Assembly: GCF_004102025.1 (NCBI RefSeq)
Contig: NZ_CP025228.1
Location: 248,001-312,000 of the forward strand
From: Actinomyces qiguomingii
GTDB taxonomy: Bacteria; Actinomycetota; Actinomycetes; Actinomycetales; Actinomycetaceae
Direction: 5' to 3'
Length of the DNA stretch: 64,000 nucleotides
A program made the position numbers and the translations under genes. Positions within the stretch are counted from its first letter, which is position 1. The number at the start of each line of letters is the position of its first letter. This document shows, piece by piece, positions 45,661 through 53,312 of the stretch. Below the pieces are notes generated by a model. That model made no database searches. It saw nothing but the letters and a program-made list of their open reading frames with translations, and had not been told where the DNA came from.

Positions 45661-46844
45661 CCGAAGATCCGGTTCCACTGCTCGGAGACCCAGTCGGTCG
45701 CGTCATCCACGCGGTCCGCGCCCCAGTCCCATATGTCATTGAGGCCTTCGTCTATCTTCTCGCGAATCTCCAAAGGTACATAAGTCTTGTACACGTAGCC
45801 TACGCCAGCTGCAACAGTTGCTGTTGCGACGATAGTTACCCCTACTGGTGCGCTTGCTATAGCTGCTGCTGTCGCCGCCGAAGCGGCGGCTGGAATCAGT
45901 ACCTCGGATGGTGAGTCTCCTGTTGCGAGTTCGACGCCGATGAATCCGAGGGTGATGGTGACGCCAGCGCCTTTAGCGACCTTCTTGCCGGTTTTGGCTA
46001 CTTGTTCGGCGGCGTCAGCCTTAGTGGAACGGCGCAGGTTTCTGTCTACGGCGTCCTGGCTGGGAGGCTTGTTGCCGGATCTGACCGCGGGGTTGCCCGA
46101 GCGCTCAATTGCCTTCGCGGTTGCCGCTGCGACGGCGGCATCGTACAGCGCGGTGGCCTTGTTGTAGTAGACGTTTTGCGTTCCTACCTCAAATCCTTCG
46201 CCGATGGCGTTCTCCACCATCGCCTTGACCCCATCCATAAGGACGTTGGCCAGCGTGTCGGACTCCGCGGTGACGAGGTGCTCGTCAATCCATTTGTCGA
46301 GCTCGTCGAAGGTGTCCTGGACGTCCTCACTGACTTCGTCGAATAGGGCCTTCTTGGTCTGGTAGTCCTCGTAGGCATCATTGGCGGTAGTCCACTTCTG
46401 CTTCTCGGCGGCGGTGGCGTCATCGCCGAGATCAGCAGGCTTAGACACAGGCGTCGGCGCCATGATGACGTTCCCAACCACCTCAAGTCCGCCAGCAATC
46501 GCGGTCTCACGGTGTTCGGCCATATCATCCTTGCGCCACCCTAACTGATCTGCGAAGGCGCGGATTACATCGACGGCGTTCTTCGCACGATCGTACGCAT
46601 CGCTGCAGGCGTCAGTCAGATCGTTCGAGTATGCAACCACCGCACTGGCAAGTTCTCCCGATAGATTCGCGTTGGCGAGCGTGGCGGCGTTGTTGAACAT
46701 GGAGCGTGCATCATAGAAACCGTCTTGGAGCTTCTTGAGCCAGTCGGCGGCACTGTCGACGGACTCTACGTCGCCGGGCATCGTGGTGTCGATCTGTAAA
46801 GTACCGCCGCCAACGGGATCGGTGTACATCTGCATGGCGCTCAT
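45657..46844 (-). CDS. Type VII secretion effector with membrane-active C-terminal region
   Basis: 395 residues. The N-terminal 190 residues are helical (SVDSAADWLKKLQDGFYDAR; ADQLGWRKDDMAEHRETAIA; WIDEHLVTAESD) like LXG/WXG100-type secretion domains. A middle linker runs to about 290. Residues 293-352 are a Gly/Ala-rich hydrophobic stretch (VTITLGFIGVEL; AAASAATAAAIASAPVGVTI; VATATVAAGVGYVY) typical of glycine-zipper pore formers. The last 35 residues are acidic and Trp-rich, ending VSEQWNRIFG. The start overlaps the small helical partner as ATGA. No catalytic motif is visible, and membrane permeabilisation fits the membrane-protein array downstream. Secretion and toxicity are inference. Confidence 0.72.
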   Translation of the reverse strand: MSAMQMYTDPVGGGTLQIDTTMPGDVESVDSAADWLKKLQDGFYDARSMFNNAATLANANLSGELASAVVAYSNDLTDACSDAYDRAKNAVDVIRAFADQLGWRKDDMAEHRETAIAGGLEVVGNVIMAPTPVSKPADLGDDATAAEKQKWTTANDAYEDYQTKKALFDEVSEDVQDTFDELDKWIDEHLVTAESDTLANVLMDGVKAMVENAIGEGFEVGTQNVYYNKATALYDAAVAAATAKAIERSGNPAVRSGNKPPSQDAVDRNLRRSTKADAAEQVAKTGKKVAKGAGVTITLGFIGVELATGDSPSEVLIPAAASAATAAAIASAPVGVTIVATATVAAGVGYVYKTYVPLEIREKIDEGLNDIWDWGADRVDDATDWVSEQWNRIFG

Positions 46845-47134
46845 GGCATGTCCTTTTCCATGTCGCGGAAGGTCTGCGCGACGTCGTCGTCGGCGCCGGT
46901 GACCCGGTTGATGGCACTCTTCATTTTGGTGTTGCCGAGCTCGGCGGCCAGGGCCAGTGTACCGGCGTCCACCGCCAGCTGCGAGATCATGCTGGTGATG
47001 TAGGTGCTGCCGTCTCCGGCGTCTACCGAATAGGGCATGGTCGGCGCGTTTTCTTCTAGGTCGTTCTGGGCAGTAGCGAACCGCGCGGCGATTTCTGTCG
47101 CGGAGTCATACTCGAAGCGGAACTCCTCGCTCAT
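46841..47134 (-). CDS. WXG100-like small secretion partner protein
   Basis: 97 residues, nearly all helical: EFRFEYDSATEIAARFATAQ, then ITSMISQLAVDAGTLALAAE and a late FRDMEKDMP, which has the F-x-x-x-E spacing of type VII export signals. It has no WxG tripeptide, so it resembles the helical partner proteins of LXG effectors rather than classic EsxA. It is coupled by ATGA overlaps to the gene before and the effector after, the usual order of partner then effector. It probably forms a heterodimer with the effector N-terminus for export. Confidence 0.75.
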   Translation of the reverse strand: MSEEFRFEYDSATEIAARFATAQNDLEENAPTMPYSVDAGDGSTYITSMISQLAVDAGTLALAAELGNTKMKSAINRVTGADDDVAQTFRDMEKDMP

Positions 47135-47613
47135 CCCGCCGGCCTTCGATCTGTGTCCGCTGCCGTGCGCCAGAGCTCCTGCGGCACCGGCAGGTCCAGG
47201 TAGATGACGTCGTAGTGCTCCACAGCCTCAAGATCCCCCAGCCTCTCGGTCGGATACAGCACCCAGGGCTGATGTGGCCCCATGCAGTCCGCCAGGCGAT
47301 CCAGCGCCGTGTAGGCCAGCAGCGCCATCCGCCCGTCGTTCGTCTTGCGCAACTCGATCTCGGCGCCGTAGGTGTTCGGAGCACCGGTTGAGGGCAAGTA
47401 CAGCACTGGCGGGACAACAGGTTTCTTGCCGCGTGGCGGTCGGCCGCCACGCGAGGGCCGTCTATCTGGGCGGTTTGCGGTATGGCGCCCACGATTCGTG
47501 TCCAGGTGTTGCTCGATGGCCGCAGCCGCTGCGGTCTGCCGTTGTCCATGCTCCCTGCGGGCCAGTAATTCTGTGTCCGAGAACAGGAAGCTCGGACCTG
47601 TGGAGGAATCCAT
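47131..47613 (-). CDS. SAV_915-like protein, first gene of the effector module
   Basis: 160 residues. A disordered, basic N-terminal half (RPDRRPSRGGRPPRGKK) is followed by a compact domain: VLYLPSTGAPNTYGAEIELR, DGRMALLAYTALDRLADCMG, HQPWVLYPTERLGDLEAVEH and YDVIYLDLPVPQELW. This matches the SAV_915 pattern, small proteins often found beside WXG100 genes in actinobacteria. No signal peptide. A chaperone-like or targeting role is possible but unproven. Its stop overlaps the next start as ATGA, making it the first of a tightly coupled series. Confidence 0.7.
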   Translation of the reverse strand: MDSSTGPSFLFSDTELLARREHGQRQTAAAAAIEQHLDTNRGRHTANRPDRRPSRGGRPPRGKKPVVPPVLYLPSTGAPNTYGAEIELRKTNDGRMALLAYTALDRLADCMGPHQPWVLYPTERLGDLEAVEHYDVIYLDLPVPQELWRTAADTDRRPAG

Positions 47614-47705
47614 GACGGCATGCTACCTAGCCGTGTTGCTAAGCAGTTACCTTGGCGTCTGTGGTCTGGGCCGCATTTGGTGTTGCCGTGAGTGCCTTTG
47701 CCGCC

Positions 47706-48935
47706 TTAATCGCGCCGTCGCGCCGCTCGCTCCAGCGCCAGCTTCAGGTCGGCGACCAGATCCTCGGCGTCCTCAATGCCCACGCTCAGCCGCAGCAGGG
47801 AATCGGTGAGCCCGTAGGCGGCGCGAGTGGCGGGCGGGACGTCCGCATGCGTCTGCACGCTCGGACAGGTCACCAGTGACTCCACCCCACCCAGCGACTC
47901 GGCGAAGGTGAACACGCGCACCGCCTCCAGGAATGCGGCGACGTCGACGCCGTCGACCGGTTCGAAGGACACCATGCCCGAGCGCCCCGGATACAGTACC
48001 CGCCTCACCCGGGCGTCGGCGCGCAGGAAATCGGCCACCTTCCGGGCGTTGGCCTCATGCCGCTCCATGCGCAACGACAGCGTTTTCAGGCCGCGCAGCA
48101 GCAGGAAGGCGTCGAAGGGGCCTAACGTCGGCCCGGTGGTGTTCAGCTGATACTGGAACCGTTCGCCCAGGGTCGGGTCGGCCACGACGACGGCGCCCGC
48201 CATTACGTCGTTGTGACCAGCCAGGTACTTGGTGGCCGAGTAGACCGCCACGTCCGCCCCCAGCTCCAGCGGACGGCAGATCACCGGGGTGTAGAAGGTG
48301 TTGTCCACCGCCAACAGGGCGCCGGCCGCATGCGCCCACCCGGACACCTCCGCGATGTCCAACTCGGCCATCATCGGGTTGGTGGGGGTCTCGATCAGCA
48401 CTAGGGATGCCGGCTTTCGCAGCGCCTCCCGCAGCCCGACCTCGCCGACGACGAAGTCCACCTGGTAGGCGCCGTCGTCGGCCAGGCACTTCAAATAGCG
48501 GTAAGTGCCGCCGTACAGGTCCTCCAGGGCGACAATCCGTGAACCGTACGGTGCCAGTGTGGTGACCGTCAGCTGCACCGCCGCCATTCCGGACGCCAGG
48601 GCGAAGGCGGCGGCCCCGCTATCGAGCCGGGCCAGCGCGTCCTGAAGGACGTCGCGGGTGGGGGAGGCGGTGCGCGTGTAGTCGTATCCGGTGGATGCCC
48701 CCAGTCCGGGGTGCCCGAAGGCTGTCGACAGGTGTATCGGCGTGGTGATGGCGCCGGTGGCAGGATCGGTGCCCGTGCCCACGTGTGCCAAGACGGTGTC
48801 GAGCCGCCAGGGGGTGGGCGAGTCCGTCCAGGAGTGGTGGTGCTGGATCGGGGCGGTACGACACCCGGAATAATCGACGGCGGGGTCGACGGCGGGGGTC
48901 GAGGGCTGTGCGGGGGCGGAATTGGAGTTGGGCAT
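47706..48935 (-). CDS. Cystathionine gamma-synthase/lyase-type PLP enzyme
   Basis: 409 residues of the Cys/Met-metabolism PLP family. Motifs: YDYTRTASPTRDVLQDALAR, ASGMAAVQLTVTTLAPYGSR, LYGGTYRYLK, ETPTNPMMAELDIAEVSGWA, VDNTFYTPVICRPLELGADV, the PLP lysine in SATKYLAGHNDVMAGAVV, and the C-terminal SLGGVESLVTCPSVQTHADV. It would make cystathionine from an O-acylhomoserine and cysteine, or cleave it; sequence does not settle synthase versus gamma-lyase. It follows a PatB-type beta-lyase gene by 48 bp. Together they would take O-acylhomoserine to homocysteine. Confidence 0.9.
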   Translation of the reverse strand: MPNSNSAPAQPSTPAVDPAVDYSGCRTAPIQHHHSWTDSPTPWRLDTVLAHVGTGTDPATGAITTPIHLSTAFGHPGLGASTGYDYTRTASPTRDVLQDALARLDSGAAAFALASGMAAVQLTVTTLAPYGSRIVALEDLYGGTYRYLKCLADDGAYQVDFVVGEVGLREALRKPASLVLIETPTNPMMAELDIAEVSGWAHAAGALLAVDNTFYTPVICRPLELGADVAVYSATKYLAGHNDVMAGAVVVADPTLGERFQYQLNTTGPTLGPFDAFLLLRGLKTLSLRMERHEANARKVADFLRADARVRRVLYPGRSGMVSFEPVDGVDVAAFLEAVRVFTFAESLGGVESLVTCPSVQTHADVPPATRAAYGLTDSLLRLSVGIEDAEDLVADLKLALERAARRRD

Positions 48936-48982
48936 AAGAACTTTCTCGCCGGCTGGGGCGGGTGGTGACTTGTGCGCCGGTC

Positions 48983-49048
48983 GTTATATCGACCGATCTC
49001 GATGGTTATTTCTACCGATCTCGATGGTTATTTCTACCGATCTCGGTG
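48983..49048. repeat. 22-bp palindromic repeat array, 3 units (central TC/GA)
   Basis: Cores CCGATCTCG(A/G) at 48993, 49015 and 49037, in reverse orientation relative to 40860. It overlaps the last codons of the PatB-like gene. Confidence 0.85.
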
Positions 49049-50402
49049 GAAGGGCGGTGGGGCGTGCGAGCAGGCCGTGCACGGCGATTTCTAGGCGATC
49101 CAGCGCCTCATCCAGGGTTGCCCGCGGGCAGGCGATGTTCAGCCGGGTGAAGCCGGCGCCGCCGGTGCCGAACAGGGCGCCGTCGTCGAGCCACAAGCCG
49201 GCCTGAGCGGTGATGAAGTCGTCCAGCTCCGCCGCCGCCAGGCCCGTGGCCTCCAGCAGCCCGGTGCAATCCAGCCACAGCAGGTAGGTGCCCTCGCCGG
49301 GGCAGACCTCAATGCCGGGCACCCGCTCCAGACGACGGATGACGTGCCGGCGGGCGTCGTCGACGTGACTGCGCAGGGCGTCGAGCCAGGCGTCGCCGGA
49401 CTTGTACGCCGCCTGGCAGGCGGTCAGTCCCAGCGTGTTGGGCTGGGAGTAGCCGCCGGCGCTGACGGCCGCTCGGAAGCGGTCGCGCAGGTCGGCGTCG
49501 GAAATGAGGATATTGGCCACTTGCAGTCCCGCCAGGTTGAAGGACTTCGACGGCGACGTGCAGGTGATGGTGCGGGCGGCGGCGTCGTCGGAGACAGTGG
49601 CGAAGGGTGTGGTGCGGTGTCCGGGCAGGGCCAGGTCGGCATGCACCTCGTCGGAGACCACGAGCGTGCCGTGGCGGCCGGTGATCCGGGCCAGCTCGGT
49701 CAGCTCCGCGCGTGACCAGACCCGGCCCACCGGGTTGTGCGGGTTGCATAGGATCAGCAGGCGGGCGCCGGAGGAGGCGAGCACGGCCTCCAGGGCGTCC
49801 AGGTCGCGGCGGTAGACGCCGTCGGCGCCGCGCACCAGCGGCGCCGGGGCCACCACGCGCCCCTGCTGCTCGACCACCTCCCGGAACGGGTAGTAGACAG
49901 GCTCCTCGATGACGACGGCGTCGCCGGGTTCGGTGAAGGCCCGCACCGCCGTCGCCAGTGCAGGAACGACCCCGGGGGTGACGACGTTCCAGGCCGGGTC
50001 GATGTGCCAGTCGTAGCGGCGGGCGAACCAGGCGGCCAGGGTGGCGTCATAGGCGGCGTCGGGCTCGGTGTAACCGAAGATGCCGTGTCGCACCCGCCAC
50101 AGCAGGGCGTTGACGACGCAGGGGGCGGTGGCGTGGTCCATGTCGGCCACCCACAGGGGCAGGGCGGTTTCGGGGCGACGGCGGGCGGCGGCGAAGTCCC
50201 ATTTCAGGCTGGCGGTTCCGGCGCGGTCGTGGACCACGTCGAAGGGGGAGGCGGAGGCGTGCGGGGCTAGGTCGGAGGCATCCGGGGAGGCGGCGGACGA
50301 ATATGCGGACGACGTCGTGGCGGCGTCGACGAGTCGGCCCTGGTTCTCAGGGGTGGGCGGGACGGATGCGCCGTAGGTTGTGGTGGGGGCGAAGATGGTC
50401 AT
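48984..50402 (-). CDS. PatB/MalY-type aminotransferase, probable cystathionine beta-lyase
   Basis: 472 residues of the class I/II PLP fold. An unusual 60-residue Ser/Ala-rich N-terminus precedes LPLWVADMDHATAPCVVNAL. Then VVTPGVVPALATAVRAFTEP, EEPVYYPFREVVEQQGR, CNPHNPVGRVWSRAELTELA, VVSDEVHADLAL and the PLP lysine in SPSKSFNLAGLQVANIL. PatB-type enzymes cleave cystathionine to homocysteine, pyruvate and ammonia. The ATG at 50402 has AGGAAG nearby; an ATG 17 codons upstream is less likely. The last roughly 17 residues (EITIEIGRNNHRDRSI) are encoded by the 22-bp repeat array. Promoter and leader peptide lie upstream. Confidence 0.87.
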   Translation of the reverse strand: MTIFAPTTTYGASVPPTPENQGRLVDAATTSSAYSSAASPDASDLAPHASASPFDVVHDRAGTASLKWDFAAARRRPETALPLWVADMDHATAPCVVNALLWRVRHGIFGYTEPDAAYDATLAAWFARRYDWHIDPAWNVVTPGVVPALATAVRAFTEPGDAVVIEEPVYYPFREVVEQQGRVVAPAPLVRGADGVYRRDLDALEAVLASSGARLLILCNPHNPVGRVWSRAELTELARITGRHGTLVVSDEVHADLALPGHRTTPFATVSDDAAARTITCTSPSKSFNLAGLQVANILISDADLRDRFRAAVSAGGYSQPNTLGLTACQAAYKSGDAWLDALRSHVDDARRHVIRRLERVPGIEVCPGEGTYLLWLDCTGLLEATGLAAAELDDFITAQAGLWLDDGALFGTGGAGFTRLNIACPRATLDEALDRLEIAVHGLLARPTALPPRSVEITIEIGRNNHRDRSI

Positions 50403-50440
50403 GATGCTTCCTGTAAGGCTTGGGGCTGCCGCCACATCGA

Positions 50441-50510
50441 CCGACCTGGGCACGTAACTTCGACCGACCTCGGCGGTTATTTCGACCGACCTCGGCGAGG
50501 TGGGTGGGTG
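50441..50510. repeat. 22/23-bp palindromic repeat array, 3 units (central CC/GG)
   Basis: Cores near 50441, 50464 and 50486 (CCGACCTCGG; the first is altered to CCGACCTGGG). It lies in the 5' leader of the PatB-like gene, between the leader peptide and the start codon. Confidence 0.8.
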
Positions 50511-50659
50511 CAGTGCGCACGGGCGCGTGGCGGCGCCGAATGGAGGAATAACGGGGGCTTAAACACGGGCCGACGTGATCGGCGACCGCGGAGTACAACG
50601 AGCGCCCGCAGGCGGCTCGGACTCTGACCGTTACTTTGAAACAGCGACGGCTGGCGCTG

Positions 50660-50734
50660 TCAGCGCATCTGCATTCGACGCATGCTCTCGGCGCGCACCA
50701 TCAGGGTACGGGTCGTGGGCGTCGAAGTAGTCAT
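50660..50734 (-). CDS. Methionine-rich 24-residue leader peptide (candidate attenuator)
   Basis: MTTSTPTTRTLMVRAESMRR then MQMR and stop: five Met codons in 24, four of them in the second half. No ribosome site precedes the ATG, but a TTGACA/TAGCCT promoter places the likely transcription start at the ATG itself, as in leaderless actinobacterial mRNAs. It is 258 bp upstream of the PatB-like gene, which together with the following gene makes homocysteine for methionine. Regulation by stalling or translation at Met codons is inference; short leader peptides of this kind are known upstream of other amino-acid genes. Confidence 0.55.
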   Translation of the reverse strand: MTTSTPTTRTLMVRAESMRRMQMR

Positions 50735-50740
50735 GGGATG

Positions 50741-50771
50741 AGGCTAGCGGAGTCGGTGGCGGGCGTGTCAA
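50741..50771 (-). promoter_or_regulatory. Promoter for leader peptide and transsulfuration genes
   Basis: On the minus strand, TTGACA (50771-50766) and TAGCCT (50746-50741) are 19 bp apart. The start of transcription would fall 6-7 bases later, at or beside the ATG at 50734. Confidence 0.6.
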
Positions 50772-50848
50772 GTGCGCCCCAGCTGCGATCTGCCGTCTGG
50801 TGCGGGCCGCGTGACGCGGTGGTGCGCGGGTGGGGGTTTGCCGGCGCG

Positions 50849-50939
50849 TCTACTACGCCACTTCGCCGTTGGGTACGCCGGTTAGGCCTTTGTTGAAGGT
50901 CTCGGAACCCTTCAGGAAACGCCTAAGTGGCGTAGTAGA
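50849..50939. repeat. Inverted repeat with 15-bp perfect arms
   Basis: TCTACTACGCCACTT (50849-50863) and its exact complement (50925-50939) enclose 61 bp. Both lie between divergent genes and contain no gene. Possible hairpin terminator/attenuator or a pair of protein sites. Confidence 0.6.
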
Positions 50940-51250
50940 GGTCGAACCGGCGTAGCAGACGAGCTGACCGACCACGGCTGTGCGCAGGCCTGCTCTCAAG
51001 TGGGGAGTGCGCGCGGTGTACGGAGCCAGGGGCAGCACCTCGTGCTCGCCTGCGCCGCGGCCCCAAGCCCCTGTCGGCGGACAACGCCCTCGCGCCCGCG
51101 GTGGCCCGAGGTCCCGCCGCTGCGGTGGCCCGCAGCCACAGCGGAGCCCAAGGCACTACCATTCGCTCGTAGTAGGAGGCAAGTGTTCGTGGCCGTGATG
51201 AGGGTGTCGGCCGCGGCGGCGGCCGGGGCCGGGCCGGGCGGCCGGGGCCG

Positions 51251-51325
51251 GGGCCAGGCCGACGCGTTCCGGGCCGGGCCAGGCCGACGCGTTCCGGGCC
51301 GGGCCAGGCCGACGCGTTCCGGGCC
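51251..51325. repeat. 25-bp tandem repeat, 3 perfect copies, before the ABC exporter
   Basis: Units at 51251, 51276 and 51301 all start GGGCCAGGCCGACGCGTTCC. The array ends 3 bp before a TAGGCT -10-like hexamer (51329-51334), so it covers the -35 region of the exporter operon and could affect its expression. Confidence 0.85.
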
Positions 51326-51341
51326 GCATAGGCTTGGGGCC

Positions 51342-53312
51342 GTGTCGATCCCCGTTGCCCGCGCCCCGCGCCGGTGGCCCGCCTTCTTGTCGGTGCAGAC
51401 GACGCCACCCCCGGAGCTACCCACCACCCCGGGCGGTCTGCTGCGCGCCGTAACCCGCATGAGTCTGCCCGCCATCTCCTGCGGCGTCCTGGTCGCCACC
51501 GCCTCCTATCTCGCTCAGGCGCTCATCCCGCTGGCGCTGGGCGACCTGCTCGACGCCGGTCTCGAGGCCGGCCTCAGCACCCGGCTGCTGCCCGGGCTGG
51601 CCGCGCTGTTGGGGCTGGGCCTGCTCGGCGCGCTCACCGCCGGCCTGGAGGACGCCACCGGCATGGGCGCCTGGGCCAGCGCCTGGAAGCCCACCATGCG
51701 GGGCGCCGCCCACCGCCTGGGCCTGCGCTCGCGGGCAGTGACACGCCAGATCGCCAGCGGTGACGTCGTGGCCACCATTGACGCCGACACCGACAACATC
51801 GGTGCGTTGATGTACTTCGGCGTCAACGTCATCGGCGCCTTGGTAAGCGTCGTGACTGTCGGCGTGCTCATGCTGCGCACATCCGCGCCGCTGGGGCTGC
51901 TGGTGCTGATCGGCCTGCCGGTCGTGCTGGCGCTGGTGGGCGCCTTCATCCGCCCCCTGAACCGGCGCCTGTCAGTGCAGCGCGAGGAGCAGGGACGCCT
52001 GTCCACCATTGCCACCGACGCCGTGTCCGGACTACGGGTGCTGCGCGGCATCGGCGGGGAGGACGTGTACACCGCCCGCTACGCCGAGGCCTCCCACCGG
52101 GTGCGTGACGCCGGCATTCGCGTCGCCTCCACCCAGGCGCTCCTGGCCACCGTCAAGGCCGGCGCCCCCATGGTGTTCACCGCCGTCGTCGTCGGCGCGG
52201 GTGCCCGCGCTGCCCTGGCCGGGGCGATCACCCCCGGTCAGCTGGTCACCTTCTACGGCTACACCACTTTCCTGGTCGGACCGCTGGGAGTGATGGCCGA
52301 CCTGATCCAGTTCTCCACCCGCGCCTGGGTGGGGGCACGCAAGGTGGCCCGCATCGAGGCGGTTGCGCCGCTGACCGACGACGCCGGCGTCGTGCCCGGG
52401 GCACGCCTGGACCCGGCCGGCGACCTGACCGACCTGAGCTCCGGGGTGGTGCTGCGCGGCGGACGCATGACCGCCCTGGTCTGCGCCGACCCCGCCCGTG
52501 CCGCCGCCCTGGCTCAGCGGCTCGGCCGCGCCGACGACGCCGACGGGCCCGTCACGCTCGGCGGCAGCGACCTGCGTGCGGTCCCCCTGGAAGAGGTGCG
52601 GCGCACGATCGTCTTCTCCGGCGCCCATGCCGAGGCCTTCGCCGGGACGCTCGCCGAGGAGATACTCGGCGACGAGATCCCCCTGAGCGGACCGCGCCCA
52701 ACCGCCGAGGTCATCCGCAACGGCGCGGTGGCCGGAGCCCACGGCGACGACGGACCCGCCGCCGGCGGCGGTGCGGCGCCCCTGACCGCCGCCCAGCGGG
52801 AACGCGCCGAGCATGCCCTCGCCGTCGCCGCCGCGGGCGACGCCCACGACTCCCTCGGCGGCCTGGACGGCCAGCTCACCGAAAAGGCCCGCAACGTCTC
52901 CGGCGGACAGCGCCAACGCCTGGCCTTGGCCCGGGCCGTCGCCCGCCGCGCCCCCGTCCTGGTGCTCGTCGAGCCCACCAGCGCCTTGGACTCCCACACC
53001 GAGGACCTGGTGGCCCGGCGACTGCGTGAGGATCGCCTTGGACTCACCACCGTCGTCGTCACAGCCTCGCCGCTGCTGCTGGGACGCTGCGACGAGGTGG
53101 TGCTGCTCGACGTCGTCGCCGCGGACGACGGGCTCGCAGCCGATGCGCGCCGGGCCCGCGCCGACGCAGGCCCGACAGGCGTGGAGCACGGTGGCCGACG
53201 GGAAAGCGCGGACGTGCGCGAACTCGCGCGCGGCACCCACCACGAACTGAGCGCGCTGGAGGCCTACCGCGCCGTCGTCGAGCGCGGCGTCGAGGCGGGA
53301 GGTCGGCGATGA
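51342..53312 (+). CDS. ABC exporter half-transporter with degenerate ATPase domain
   Basis: 656 residues from the GTG at 51342; frames extending upstream to 51000 run through GC-rich repeats and lack a plausible protein. TAGGCT 7 bases earlier suggests a leaderless mRNA. N-terminal six-helix exporter domain (SYLAQALIPLALGDLLDAGL; NIGALMYFGVNVIGALVSVV). In the ATPase domain the Walker A loop is gone (ALVCADPARAAALAQRL), the Walker B Asp is replaced (LVLVEPTSALD) and the switch His is missing (VVTASPLLL), but the signature VSGGQRQRLALARA is perfect. Its stop overlaps the partner gene as ATGA. It must work as a heterodimer with that partner. Confidence 0.9.
   Translation: MSIPVARAPRRWPAFLSVQTTPPPELPTTPGGLLRAVTRMSLPAISCGVLVATASYLAQALIPLALGDLLDAGLEAGLSTRLLPGLAALLGLGLLGALTAGLEDATGMGAWASAWKPTMRGAAHRLGLRSRAVTRQIASGDVVATIDADTDNIGALMYFGVNVIGALVSVVTVGVLMLRTSAPLGLLVLIGLPVVLALVGAFIRPLNRRLSVQREEQGRLSTIATDAVSGLRVLRGIGGEDVYTARYAEASHRVRDAGIRVASTQALLATVKAGAPMVFTAVVVGAGARAALAGAITPGQLVTFYGYTTFLVGPLGVMADLIQFSTRAWVGARKVARIEAVAPLTDDAGVVPGARLDPAGDLTDLSSGVVLRGGRMTALVCADPARAAALAQRLGRADDADGPVTLGGSDLRAVPLEEVRRTIVFSGAHAEAFAGTLAEEILGDEIPLSGPRPTAEVIRNGAVAGAHGDDGPAAGGGAAPLTAAQRERAEHALAVAAAGDAHDSLGGLDGQLTEKARNVSGGQRQRLALARAVARRAPVLVLVEPTSALDSHTEDLVARRLREDRLGLTTVVVTASPLLLGRCDEVVLLDVVAADDGLAADARRARADAGPTGVEHGGRRESADVRELARGTHHELSALEAYRAVVERGVEAGGRR

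Noticed and set aside
40953..47613. Complete type VII secretion system locus
   Set aside because: No EccB/C/D/E or mycosin-like genes are present; only an effector module can be supported.
50441..50734. SAM or other known riboswitch in the transsulfuration leader
   Set aside because: I could not find the conserved core of a known class; the leader is explained by the small peptide frame and repeat array.
51000..51341. N-terminal extension of the first ABC exporter subunit
   Set aside because: It encodes Arg/Pro/Gly-rich sequence across the 25-bp tandem repeats and the promoter. GTG 51342 fits the family N-terminus.
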